64,000 nt of DNA from Anaeramoeba flamelloides (taxonomy: Eukaryota; Metamonada; Anaeramoebidae). Under the pieces are notes generated by a model, which saw only the letters and a list, made by a program, of their open reading frames with translations, ran no database searches and was not told where the DNA came from. The position numbers were made by a program, and so were the translations under genes. The stretch lies in the NCBI GenBank assembly GCA_027625915.1, contig JANTQA010000012.1, positions 13,168,501-13,232,500 on the forward strand, given 5' to 3'. This document shows positions 36,016 through 46,535 of the stretch, in pieces (the first letter of the stretch is position 1; the number at the start of each line of letters is the position of its first letter).

Positions 36016-36429
36016 TATTATCTCTTTTTTCACCTTTGTATCAATCTGTTCCCCACAGATATCAGCACATCAAAAGTGGAAAAAAACTCGACTAAAGTTA
36101 GCATGTCTACTTTATTTAATGATTTTAAATTTTCTATTTTTGGAATTCAGTTTATAAAATTAATTCTGGTTTAATCGTGAATAATTAGCGTTGGTATGGT
36201 TTTTGAACTGTTAATAATGACACAAGTCCATTTTTAATACATTTTTTTTTTACTTGAAAATTATTATTAAGAATTAGAATAATATTGTTAAAACCAAATG
36301 CAATTGTGTAAAATAAAATCAAAATATAAAAACCATGGTAGTAACATATAAGTATATTATCAAAAATTTTAATTCTAAATCCGAATTAGATATAGAATAT
36401 TGAAGACATTTATCTTACAATTATATGTG

Positions 36430-37010
36430 TTGTTTTCCCAAAAATGTTGTCATTTTTGTAATTTTTAAAATCGGTATATTTTAACATTGGAAATATATAA
36501 TCAGAATAATTCCAATGTGGTCAGGTTTTAATCAACATTTTCTACTTATTAAAGTCCCTCATAAGTATATTTTTTTAAACTTTTCAAAAAATATTTTAAT
36601 CTATTACCCAGGGAATTATAAAAAGATTTTTTTAGATGTTACGTGAAAATATTAAAAAAAAAAACTCAGATTCTTTTGATTCCATTTCAAATTAAAAAAA
36701 TTTTCTGAAAAGGAATAAACATAAAAACGCCAGAATTGACAAAAGATGATGAAAACGAAAATCTCCGGAAGAAAATCCTCAAAAATTTATTTTTTTAAAA
36801 AATTCTTTTATATTCTTTTTGAAAAGAAGATTAAAAAAATATTCTTAATTGATATATTTTGAGAAAGGGGAGATTCTATGAACAACCAAATTTAAACAAG
36901 ATATAATTTTAATCTTATTATTGAAATAAAAAACTTTCATTTAATTTGCAGTGAATTAAAAAAAATAATTCTTTGAATTTAATCTCAAAAAAGAATCAAA
37001 ATATGAACTC
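36430..37010. repeat. Interspersed repeat, copy 2 (first copy 9789-10400)
   Basis: Blocks in the same order as at 9.8 kb, including 'aaaaactcagattcttttgattccatttcaa', 'ggaataaacataaaaacgccagaattgac' and 'gatgatgaaaacgaaaat'. Non-coding. Confidence 0.55.
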
Positions 37011-37469
37011 CATATATGTATTTTTTTTTTAAAAACGAAATACCCACATATTTTACTTTAAAAAGATCATTTTGAATTAATATTATTTTTTTCTTATTAG
37101 GGAGATATTTTGAATAAAAAAAAAGTATCATTCAAAATATAATTACACTAAATTTTGTCAACATATTATTTTAATCTCAAACAAGAAGATTAAAAAAATA
37201 AAAATCATTCAAAAAAAAAAAAAAATAAAAAATTTAAAAAAAAATTAGAATTTGATTTTTATCAATAATTAAGAATATTGTATCCTTATTATATATAAAA
37301 ATACTTATTTTATTATGAATAATCTAATATTTAGATCTAAATCTCATTAAAGAGATTAATTTTTTTTTTTTTTAAAATAAATGTCTTATTCGTTGATTTA
37401 TAAGGATATTAAATAAATTATATCGTATCAATTATAAAAAAAAAAAAACAACCACTCCAAAGAAAAAAG
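37011..37469. other. 3' flank of inositol-3-phosphate synthase
   Basis: Very AT-rich and non-coding. AATAAA-like hexamers on the minus strand just below 37470 could serve the poly(A) site. Confidence 0.3.
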
Positions 37470-39492
37470 TTATTTTTTCATTAAATTGATAGTTTTGTGT
37501 TCAAGCAACATATTGTTTTCTGGTTCAAGACCGATACAAGCTCTGAAGATATTTTCGATACAAGATTTTTGTTTAAAGAGGGAGTTGATGACTGGTGTAT
37601 TTTTTGGGACAACTGGGGCCTTGAGCATGTAGGAGAGGATTGAAAGGATTGGGTGGAAGTTTTGGAATTCTTCTGTTTCTTCTGTTTTCCATTGGATTCT
37701 TTCACAGAGTTCAGCGAGGATGACCAAATCGATCATGATTGGTGCAGCGAGGAGGGAGTCTTCGCAAGTGTTATGGACAACGATTGTGTTGATACCGCCC
37801 ATGAAGATTTCTGAGGTGTATTCATCAAGTGCACGTTTGGAATCGCCAACATATGGAACGTATTTGATGACAACAACGTGATCTGGCTTTTCGCCTTTTT
37901 CGTACAAGATTCTATTGCTGTTAACCATGTCGTCGACAACATTGGATTTGGAAATTTCCTTGGATTTGAATTGTCTTGAGGAGCTCAAGTTTTTACCGTC
38001 ATTGTTACCTAAATGATTATAGGAGACAATTGAAACTGGTTTGATACCAGCAGAGATTAAGAAATCGACCATGACAGATTTGAATTTGGTTTGTCCGGTT
38101 TTGAAATCGTCACCAGCTAACATAACATTGTTTTGTTCAGCTAATTCAATGACACCTGGAACAAAGCTGTTTTGTGGGGATCCGTTAATATAGGTACATC
38201 CTTCTAAGATGGCTGCAACGGCAAATAAGGTTGATGGACTAATTTCGTCAATTTCGGGATCTTCGATAGAGCTTAATAAATTTTCGGCGGTGTCGTTGAC
38301 ATTTTCTACAACGGCGGAAAATCTTTCAGTATTAGCTGTCCACAAAATAATGACCTTGTCTAATTTGTTTTCTTCTTTAAAGTTTTTGATGTCTTGTCTA
38401 ATTTTTTCTAATTGTTCGGCTTTGCTTCCTTGGATGACGTGGTTGGCTCGATCACTTTGGTTGGATGCAATAAAATCTGGGGCATAAATAGATGGTAATG
38501 GGGTCATGTCTTTCATATATGGTTTAAGTTGCTTGGTTAAATCATAATCAAGTACCTAATTAGATTAGAATTTGGAACGAAAATTATAAAAAATAAGAAA
38601 GAGTTAATTTTTTCCGAAAAATTTTTTAAGAAATATTAATTTTTTTTCTTTTTTTAATTCCTTTTAATTGGTTTTTCTGATTTCTGTTAAATTTTTCACT
38701 TTTTTTTAAAAAAGTTTGCAAAAAAAAAAAAAATAAATTAAAGTGAAAGTTGATTCTCGTTGAGATCAAAGAAGTTAAGTTCTCAGTCTGGAATCAAAAT
38801 TTCGGTGTTGAAAGAGAAATCAGAATTACAAAGAACAAAATAAAAATTTAAAAATTAGTATTCTTACTTGTGCTCTTTCCATAGCGTCAGCAAGATTCAT
38901 TTTGTTAATATCCCATCCTCCAATAACAAGGTCATTTGGGTTTACACTTGGAAGAACTGATTTAAATGGAACATAAACGTCTTGTCCTTCTTTGTTAACA
39001 CCAACACGTACGGTACTACATTGGAACATGGATCCAAAATAGTTTGGTTCATTGATACCACGGTTTGTTCTCCAGTTAATTCCCATTTTGTTAGCAATGA
39101 TACCGGCAGTAATTGTGGTACCGTTACTTCCACCCCATCCAACAAGCATCATTCTATTTGTTTTTTAATTAGTAAATTTAAAATTCAAAAAGATTTTTAG
39201 TTGGTTTTTAGATTTAAAAATTAAAGTTTAAAAAGAAAATTTTAAAAAAAGAAGAAAAAAAAGCGAAAAAAAAAAAAAGAAAAGAAAAAAAGCAAAAAAA
39301 AAATTAAAAAACGCACCCTGTTTTAACAACTCTTCGATCCGTCTTGAAGGAATATTTTGTTTTGACTGGTTTGATAAGAATTTCTTTTTCAGTTTCTTCA
39401 ACAACTGAGTTGTTGTAGGTGTAATTAGAAAGGATGTAATCCTCAGTATAAGTTACGTTTGGTGAGTCAACTTTTACGCTTTTGTTTGTCAT
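37470..39492 (-). CDS. ino1: Inositol-3-phosphate synthase (myo-inositol-1-phosphate synthase), EC 5.5.1.4
   Basis: Three minus-strand exons: 39492-39317, 39153-38868 and 38555-37470 (TAA). Phases agree and the product is 515 residues, the usual eukaryotic length. Donors are GTGCGT and GTAAGA; acceptors AATAG and ATTAG. The enzyme converts D-glucose 6-phosphate to 1L-myo-inositol 1-phosphate in the cytosol, with NAD+ kept as a redox cofactor. This feeds phosphatidylinositol and inositol phosphates. Visible signatures: the Rossmann loop [11 protein letters not shown] (about 62-72), [11 protein letters not shown] (278-288), [10 protein letters not shown] (302-311), YNHLGNNDG (333-341), [10 protein letters not shown] (385-394) and [12 protein letters not shown] (415-426). 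These carry the NAD-binding and catalytic lysine regions of the family. Codon content is less AT-rich than in neighbouring genes, as for a highly expressed gene. No defect seen. Confidence 0.97.
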
Positions 39493-39831
39493 TTGGAGAT
39501 ATGAATTTATTTTGAGAGAATAAAAAAAAAATGGTTTTTCTGAACTTTGGGATAACTCAAAAAAGAAAATTTATGAGATCGATAACAGCAAACAGGTAGC
39601 TAAATTGTGAGTGTTTGTGAACAATAATTTTCCAAAGAGGAAAAATTGTTGTTATGTAAAAAGTGCTGATGTACTTTTTAGAAAAAAAATTTAAAAATCT
39701 AACTGTTTGAAAAATGATTCAAAAGTTGCTTTAAATTTAACCCGTTGTTACTTTTCGGCCAAGTATTAGAGATTTTTTTTTTTAGAAAAAAAAAAGCAAT
39801 GAAGTGTAAAAGAGATTAGTGAAAAGAAGAA
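39493..39831. promoter_or_regulatory. Divergent intergenic region between ino1 and a small plus-strand ORF
   Basis: The 339 bp between the ino1 start codon (minus) and the ATG at 39832 (plus) must hold the ino1 promoter. It is AT-rich with several A-runs. I see no specific motif that I can defend. Confidence 0.35.
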
Positions 39832-39993
39832 ATGGCGTTGGTATACGGTCCAGTCTCAATTTCTGTGAATGATTTTGTTCAAGTTTTTCAACAGTTTCAA
39901 AAATATGATAAATTTGTAGAAATAAGGAATACTATTAATCTTCTCTCAAACTCATCAGCAATTAGCCACCTTTCAATTTTTTGGTTTTTATGA
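39832..39993 (+). CDS. Small ORF or first exon of an unidentified gene
   Basis: An ATG-started frame of 53 codons (MALVYGPVSISVNDFVQVFQ ... HLSIFWFL) ending in TGA. Its first half has mixed, protein-like codon use unlike the flanks. It could be a complete microprotein or a first exon; a GTAGAA at about 39918 could serve as donor, though a weak one. Downstream an acceptor TTTTTCAG at 40073-40080 precedes no clear exon. Transcribed divergently from ino1. I do not recognise it. Confidence 0.3.
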   Translation: MALVYGPVSISVNDFVQVFQQFQKYDKFVEIRNTINLLSNSSAISHLSIFWFL

Positions 39994-40197
39994 CATTATT
40001 CCTTGTTATCCCTCAAAAAGAAGTGCCAATTTAAATGTAAAACACAATTTATTTTTCTTATCATATTATGTTTTTCAGCAAGAGTTAACCTTCAATTTCA
40101 GTTAATTGGTACACATTTTTTCTTGGTTGTCAAAAAGAAAGAGTTATTTTCTGATACCCAATTTTTATTGTCTTGTAATCATTTTTGATTTCAAAGT

Positions 40198-40581
40198 TGA
40201 AAATTGATCTTGTTTAATTTTGAAAGTTTTTTGTAAAAACCTGGAGTTTTTCCAAAAACTATGATTCTTTAATTGTGAATCACAAAGGAAATGATACACA
40301 ACCTTGAATCGGAGGGTTATATTTCTCAAAAAAATTCAATTGATTGGTTGAATATAAATGAAAGAGTTTTTTTTTTGAAAATAATTATAGTTTTACCGAT
40401 TTCTCTTTCTTCTTCAAACATTTTTATTCTATTATTAAATTGAATTTTTTTCAAACCTAACCCTTGGACTCGCGACCACATATCATTTCCTTTGTGATTC
40501 ACCTTAAAAGAATCTTAATTTTTGGAAAAATTACAGGTTTTTACAAAAAACTTTCAAAATTAAACAAGATCAATTTTCAAA
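40198..40581. mobile_element. Foldback element with about 115-bp arms
   Basis: The left arm GAAAATTGATCTTGTTTAAT ... GAATCACAAAGGAAATGATA (40199-40310) is repeated in reverse complement at about 40473-40580. The arms include TTTTGTAAAAACCTGGAG / GTTTTTACAAAAAAC. The spacer is about 160 bp. Non-coding and single-copy in the window. Confidence 0.7.
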
Positions 40582-41053
40582 TTGATTTTAGTTTTATCAT
40601 TTTTTTAAATAATTTATAAACTCAGTTTTCTTTTGAACTATTCTGAAATAAATGTAGATTTGCTCCTTACTGTTCACGGTGTGTAACTCACAATCAAATT
40701 ATTAGAGTATTTGCAAACAAAATGAAAATATTTATAATCAAAATATAGGTGCTTTTTCGTATTATTAGGCACAGCAACACCCCTATAAAAATACCCTACT
40801 CTCAAAGTAATTCAAATCAACACTTGAAAATATTCCAAAAAAAAATTTTATATATTTTGGGATGATCGTTAAATTTATCTCAAAAATTAAGAAAATTGAG
40901 AAATTAAAGTTAACAAGCCTTATCTTTAAGTTATTCTATCAGCTATTTAAGGAACTAGTATACCCTTTACCCACAGTTTCATTGTTTAGCTCTTTTTCGC
41001 TAATAATTACTCAAAATTTCAAATAATTTGAGACTTCAGTGATCAAAATAATA

Positions 41054-41181
41054 CAGCCATTTCAACTCAGGTGTGAATCACACTCATTCGTTGAATGGTC
41101 CGTAAACATTTTAAATCGACTTGGAAGGTTTCCCAACCATTCAATGAAAGAGAGCGATTCACACCTGAGTTGAAACAGCTG
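41054..41181. mobile_element. 128-bp MITE with TA target duplication
   Basis: Ends CAGCCATTTCAACTCAGGTG and the complement CACCTGAGTTGAAACAGCTG. The core TTTCAACTCAGGTGTGAATC is a perfect 20-bp inverted repeat. Flanked by TA on both sides (41052-41053, 41182-41183). The CAG(C/T)C-start resembles the CAGTCAGTTCCA family, suggesting the same Tc1/mariner-type superfamily. It abuts the next element, whose terminal GTAC it may have hit. Confidence 0.8.
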
Positions 41182-41644
41182 TACATGCCCAACTACTTTA
41201 ATGCGTATTTCAAAATATATCCGTGCTTTTTTTTCTTCTTGTACCAAGGCAACATCCAATCTAATACCAATTAGTACACCCAAGTTCAAATCAATTTTGA
41301 AAGTAAAGGGCTGGTTATTTTCAGTAAAATTTAAATTATTCATGAACTTTGTTGAAACTTTTCCATAATATTATGAATTTTTTTGATAATTTTTCGTTTT
41401 TTTTTATATAATTTTCTTAATAATTGACTCTATTTTTTGAGATAAATTTTGTAATTTGATCCTTTATTTTTTAAAATTTCTTTTTAAATAATAGAACTTT
41501 AAGAAGGTAACACCATATTTTTTCAGTGTATATTATTGGTTTCTTTGATTGGTTAATGTATTGGTCAACTATAACAAAAAAACAAGCTTTTTATTTGGGA
41601 ACATGCATTAAATTTTTTTGCACGCTTTATTTTGACTACAGTAC
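41181..41644. mobile_element. Foldback element, GTGCTGTTGTCAAAATAA family (uninterrupted copy)
   Basis: The left end (CATGCCCAACTACTTTAATG, CGTATTTCAAAATATATCCG) and the right end (complement of GTACTGTAGTCAAAATAAAG, CGTGCAAAAAAATTTAATGC) form an inverted pair. Internal sequence (TTCTTCTTGTACCAAGGC, CAAGTTCAAATCAATTTTGA) matches, in reverse complement, the element at 55507-56423 except that the 393-bp insertion there is absent. The minus-strand 93-residue frame over the left half is not supported as a gene. Confidence 0.7.
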
Positions 41645-42936
41645 AATTGAAGATAATTTCAAAAAAAGAATAAAAGTATTAATATACGTGATTACATATG
41701 TGAGGGGCTGGGTTACTAAGCTATAAAATCATTTTGTATTAAATTTTTATGAGTACAAAATCCCAACAAAAAAAAATATATATCGCTTTGTAAAAATCAA
41801 CAAAGGTAAACTAAGACATTTCTAAAATAAAAATGACAAAGAGTGAGACACAATTTCAATTTTAAATTACTGTGAATAATATTTTTGGAAAGAACTATGC
41901 ACTTTTTGAATTGTAACTCTTCTGAGCTTTTTGAGATCATGATCATGAAAAAAATTTTCAAAAAAAAATAAATATTTTTCAAATTATTCACTTTTTCAAT
42001 AACTTCAATTATAATAAAACACTATTGACTAATAAGAGATCTTTACTCAAAATTATTTTGAAGGGTGTTTTACAATTTAAGTTCAAAAATCCAATTCTCC
42101 AGGTTCTATGAAGATTTTTCTCCGATCCGATAGTAAAAATTTAAAAAAATTTTTCTTCATAGTTAAGAGGTTATTTTATTATATTACAAGTTTTTTAAAT
42201 TTGATAAATATCTTTCAAATAGATAACCAATTATTTTAACTATAAAAGAATTATTTCTTGTTTTAAAGTTGCTTAAATATTTTTTTTTTTTTTTTTAATT
42301 TTTGTTGGGTTTTCCAGAATTTAAAAGAATTGAGAAAAATCAAAGATTTTATTCTACCCCTTCCAATTCTCGAAAAAGTTTACACCCAGTGGACACTTTT
42401 CTTAAGTTTTCTACAATTCAAAATAATCGAAGAAAGTTATTTGATTTTACTCTCTTCTTTCGAATTTTGGAAAACAACCCTTACCTCTTCTCGATTTTTC
42501 TCTTGATTTGTTAAATCATTAGATTTTAGTAAATATTTTTAAACGCTTCGAAAACAACTAGGAGATTCTCATAATTTTACTAGAATAAAAAAGAATAGAA
42601 TAAAATCATGTATTTTTTCTAGATTCTTTTGAATTTAACAAGACTCGGAATTTGATGGACACTTTGTCAGTTTTTACGACACTCAAAAGAAACAAGTTAA
42701 TTCAATGATTTTACTCAATTCTTCTGAACTCCGGTAAACTTAGGAAAATGATATTTAATATAGTTATTTTTTTCTGTATTCCTGTTTATTAAGATGAATA
42801 TAACCTTTTCAAAAATATTATTATTGGCTAATCAAGTAAAGATCCCAAATTTGAATTTAACTATGCTTCATTTTCACATCCATTTAAAATTTTTTATCCT
42901 CAAAATAGACGTTTTCCATCGAGTTGAGACCCTTTA
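41645..42936. other. Gene-poor stretch
   Basis: No supported gene. Sequence around 42300-42730 contains repeated 'agaattgag.aaaatcaaagattttattcta'-type motifs in both orientations, possibly another decayed foldback element. I could not fix its ends. Confidence 0.35.
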
Positions 42937-43108
42937 CAACCAGTTCCACTTATAAAGTACAAACACCAACAATAATTAAGGCACATGATTCAAATTCTAG
43001 AAAAGTAATTTGTATAAAAAAAAATCCAAAAAATGTCCTTTACTTTGAGATTTTTTTTTGAACCTTCCATTTCATTGAAATTTTATGATTTTAAAGTGGA
43101 ACTGACTC
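42937..43108. mobile_element. Palindromic MITE, CAGTCAGTTCCACTTTTAAG family, copy 4
   Basis: CAACCAGTTCCACTTATAAA on the left and the complement ending GGAACTGACT on the right, with TA on the left and near the right end. Shorter and more degraded than copies 2 and 3. Confidence 0.7.
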
Positions 43109-43255
43109 TATATAGATGTGTAATATCTCTCTACTAAAAATCCCCTTTCTTTCGGATTCTTAATTATTATTGATTTTCAAAGATGAAATGATTACTTTAT
43201 CTATTCAATAAATGTAAAAACAACAACACATTATTATTATATTTATTAACTATTA

Positions 43256-43713
43256 CTGTTGAGAGAAAAATGCTGGACACAGAAAAATAGTTGAACGGTA
43301 TTTTTAATTGGGAACATCACTGAAAATGATTTTTAATTTCAATCGTTTGTGAAATAACTAAAGAAAATAACAATAATCTACTTATTAGAATAACGATTAA
43401 TGTAATTCTACTTTTTCAAAACCTTATCTCTTATAATCTAAAGCAAGTCTAAAAATTACCATTTTCAGAATTAATAGTAAACTTTACTACAACTTGGATC
43501 TTTGTTAAAATAGCATGATCTACTTTAGTTATCAATCATTCAAATGAGTATTCTACACAAACCATAGATAAATGAACTTGTAACACCTTTAAACCTGGAT
43601 TTATCTAAAAGTCACCTAGTTATCAATAGGATTTGATTTTCATTTTTACTAATGTTCCCAATTAAAAAAGGTGCCCAACTATTTTTCTGTGTCCAACATT
43701 TTTCTCTCAACAG
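43256..43713. mobile_element. 458-bp MITE with TTA target duplication (CTGTTGAGAGAAAAATG family, copy 1)
   Basis: Inverted ends CTGTTGAGAGAAAAATGCTG and the complement of CTGTTGAGAGAAAAATGTTG; inverted pairing extends for about 70 bp (ACACAGAAAAATAGTTG, TTGGGAACAT). Flanked by a direct TTA on both sides (43253-43255, 43714-43716). The second copy (54670-55127) has exactly the same length and is flanked by TAA. A 3-bp TWA duplication is characteristic of PIF/Harbinger elements. No transposase inside. Confidence 0.85.
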
Positions 43714-43876
43714 TTATAACAATTATCACCCTTTGTGCACTATATCGATCCAATTTCTAAATTCTTATTGAAAAATCTCTTCCATAAAATCACAAAAATA
43801 AAAATTACAAATTAGTTATTAAATAAATATCAAATCAACATTTTTTACAAAAAGGATATTCTTTTAGATTTCATTA

Positions 43877-44072
43877 CAGCCAGTTCCACTTTTAAGTCCC
43901 AAACTATTAACGAAATTTAAAGCATAATAAAATCACAAATTAAAGCACACAGTTTGTAATTTTTTGTCTACACATTATTTTACTAGAATCCCAAATTTTG
44001 TTCCTTAATTTGAACTTTTTTTTGTGCCTGAAATTTCGTTCAAAGTTTGCGCCTTAAATGTCGAACTGGAAG
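43877..44072. mobile_element. 200-bp palindromic MITE, CAGTCAGTTCCACTTTTAAG family, copy 5
   Basis: CAGCCAGTTCCACTTTTAAG on the left and the complement ending GTCGAACTGG on the right. TA lies on both sides. It is only about 160 bp from the 458-bp MITE. Confidence 0.75.
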
Positions 44073-45300
44073 TAGTATAAATAAAATTTTGTTTTAAAAG
44101 GTTAATATTTCTTATAAAATAACCCATTTAGAAAAAAATAAGATAAAAAGAAAATGTCCAATAGTATGATATCTAAAAAATGGACAAAATACAATAAGCT
44201 ACTTTTTATTATTTAAGAGGCAAGTTTATATTACGAAAAAATCGGAAATAATTTTTTTTTTTCTATTTTTGAAGGCTAATTATTTATATATATATAGATA
44301 GATACATTCGAGTGAAAGTAGTACAAAAAAATCTATTAGTTACGAGAACTCCATTTTTATTTTTAAATCAAATCAGAGGAATATATTTTGAAAAAAAAGA
44401 AAAATATTAGAATAAAAGCTCAACTTTAGGTCAATTTAAAATCGTCGAAACACCAATCTAAAACCTCAAAAGTTGAAAAATTACATTCTCAATTTTATCT
44501 TGAAATGTATATTAGTTGCTAAAAAATTATATTTTTTGAAAATATTAAAATCTTAACTCAGAGATTGTTTTTTACATTAATTTAAATTAAATATTGAAAA
44601 TATATTGGAAATGTAATTTGATTCATTCAAAGGGAAATAAAACAAACATTCTTTTCGATTTTTCTGTTGATAATTATCGAATAAATCAATTAAATTAATA
44701 TATATATATATATATATATATCAAAAATTTACTTTTGAGGGTTCAAAATTCCTGATTTCAATTTCTAAAATACTATTATTTTCAGATTTTTATCTTTAAG
44801 TTTGTATAAGGAATTAAAAAAAGAATTTCCAAAATGAAAATGTTTAATGGAGATGATTAGTAAAAAATATAATAATTTATTCTTCAGTGATATTTAGAAT
44901 AGATTTATAAGAGTTATTTAAACTATATACCGAACTATTATCGTTTCCACCACAACTACACCACATTTCAATTTTAAACCCTCTAATGATAAAGTTAATA
45001 CCTCCCGTATTTGAAAATAGCCAATTATTGATCCTTTGTTTAAATAAAATCAGAATTGACTGAAAAAGATCAATATTAACCTTTAAAATATTGTCAAAGA
45101 AAAGAATTTGAAACAAACTTAAATGAGTCTCCAAGAAAAATTCCAAAATTTGAATATTGAGTTTTTTCAAAGCGTAATGAAAAAAACTTAATCTCAGAAA
45201 AACATTTCATTTTTTTTTACAAAATCTTTAGACTTTATTCTTTTTTCAGAAACAATTTTTTTCTATTTAGTATAGTCCAATAATTTATTCACAATCTCAA
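44073..45300. other. Upstream region of rps3
   Basis: Holds a (TA)n tract at about 44698-44722 and a weak third copy of the 28.6/29.8-kb repeat around 44540-44780. A minus-strand frame of 97 codons at 44877-45170 (ending RGFKIEMWCSCGGNDNSS...) has no ATG and no supporting splice site. The last 100 bp before 45301 should hold the rps3 promoter. Confidence 0.4.
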
Positions 45301-45551
45301 ATGACACAAATCTCAAAGAAAAAGAAATTTGTTGGTGACGGTGTATTCAAATCAGAACTTGGAGAATTTTTCGAAAGAGAAATTGGCGAAGACGGTTATG
45401 TTGGATTAGATGTAAGAGTAACAGCTTCAAGAACCGATGTTGTTCTTAAAACTACTGCACCACAAAAAGTTTTAGGTAAATACAGATTTACTCTTCACAA
45501 TTTCTCAACAAAAAAACAAAAAAAAATTTTCTTTTGTTTTTGTTTTTTTTG

Positions 45552-45592
<41 letters not shown>

Positions 45593-46390
45593 TTTTTTTT
45601 TTTTGTGTGTGTGACGATCTAACCAAACCTAACCTAACCCAACCCAACCCATCAACTAAAATTTACTTTAAATCTTAAATTTAAAACTTATTGAAAAAAC
45701 TAAACAAAAATTCCAACAGGTGAAAAAGGAAGAAGAATTAGAGAATTAACCTCTCTTGTTGAAAAAAGATTTGGTTTTAAAGAAGGAGGAATTGAATTAT
45801 ATGCTGATCGTGTCGAAAGAAGATCCTTATCAGCAGCCTCCCAAGCTGAATCAATTAAATTTAAATTACTTGCTGGTCTCCCAGTCAGAAGGTTTGTTTT
45901 TTTTTTTTTTTTTTAATATAATGCCTTTTTCATTTTGTTTCTTTACAATAACTTTTGAACCATATTTAACCCAACCTTATTTTGATGATAATAAACCACT
46001 CCAATTTAAAAAATTCAAATTCAAAACCATTTTAGAGCATGTTATGGTGCCATGAGATTTGCAATGGAAGGAGGAGCCAGAGGTATTGAAATCACTGTTG
46101 CAGGAAAGCTCAGAGGACAAAGAGCAAGAGGCGTCAAATTCCGAGACGGATACATGTTGAAAGCAGGTAAACCAGCAGAAGATATGGTTGACATTGCCGT
46201 TAGACACATCATGATGAAACAAGGTATGTTTGGTGTCAAAGTAAGAATTATGCAACCATACGATCCAGAAGGTAAAATCGGTGTTTCTGTTGAGCAACCA
46301 GATGTCATCACAGTGTTCCCACCAAAAGAAGATTCTAAAGATATTGGAAAACACGCTCAAGATCTCCCAGTTATCTCTGGAAAAAATTAG
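45301..46390 (+). CDS. rps3: Cytosolic 40S ribosomal protein uS3
   Basis: Three exons: 45301-45475, 45720-45891 and 46036-46390 (TAG), with donors GTAAAT and GTTTGT and acceptors ACAG and TTTAG. The 233-residue product compares with about 243 in animals. It begins [20 protein letters not shown] like other eukaryotic uS3 proteins. The KH domain holds the GEKG loop (59-62) in [20 protein letters not shown]. The C-terminal ribosomal S3 domain follows ([59 protein letters not shown]). uS3 sits at the mRNA entry channel of the small subunit, contributing to mRNA unwinding and decoding. Codon use is more GC-rich than in the surrounding genes, as expected for a highly expressed protein. The C-terminal tail is short, ending VISGKN. 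Intron 1 has an extreme T-tract and a telomere-like motif. Confidence 0.98.
45621..45650 (+). repeat. Telomere-like C-rich motif inside rps3 intron 1
   Basis: The plus strand reads CCAAACCTAACCTAACCCAA followed by CCCAACCC: degenerate CCTAA/CCCAA units right after a T-tract of more than 50 nt. On the other strand it is GGGTTGGGTTGGGTTAGGTT. It may be an accidental simple repeat or a trace of telomere-repeat capture. Confidence 0.5.
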
Positions 46391-46511
46391 ATTGATTTTG
46401 AAATTGTTTTTTTTTTTTTTTTATTTTTTCCTCTTATTCTTTTTTCTTTCTATCTCTTATTTTTTTGAAAAAAAAAAAAAAACAAAAAGTTTCGAGATTT
46501 CCAAGTACAAT

Positions 46512-46535
46512 TAATAAACTCAAAAATAATAAACT
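46512..46535 (+). promoter_or_regulatory. Possible poly(A) signals of rps3
   Basis: Two AATAAA hexamers lie about 125-140 bp after the rps3 stop codon (CAATTAATAAACTC and AAATAATAAACTC), the usual place for a short 3' UTR. Such hexamers are frequent by chance in this DNA. Confidence 0.35.

Noticed and set aside
35942-36157. 71-codon ATG frame
   Set aside because: Its first half is the right arm of the palindromic MITE at 35819-36015.
41062-41343. Minus-strand 93-codon frame
   Set aside because: It spans the junction of two transposable elements (the 128-bp MITE and the foldback element). No start or splice support.
44877-45170. Minus-strand 97-codon frame upstream of rps3 (contains WCSCGGNDNSS)
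   Set aside because: It starts at TTG, has no ATG or clear acceptor, overlaps a diverged repeat region and resembles no family I know. A chance frame cannot be excluded.
45977-46360. Minus-strand 127-codon frame across rps3 exon 3
   Set aside because: It is the antisense shadow of the uS3 coding exon, which is unambiguous.
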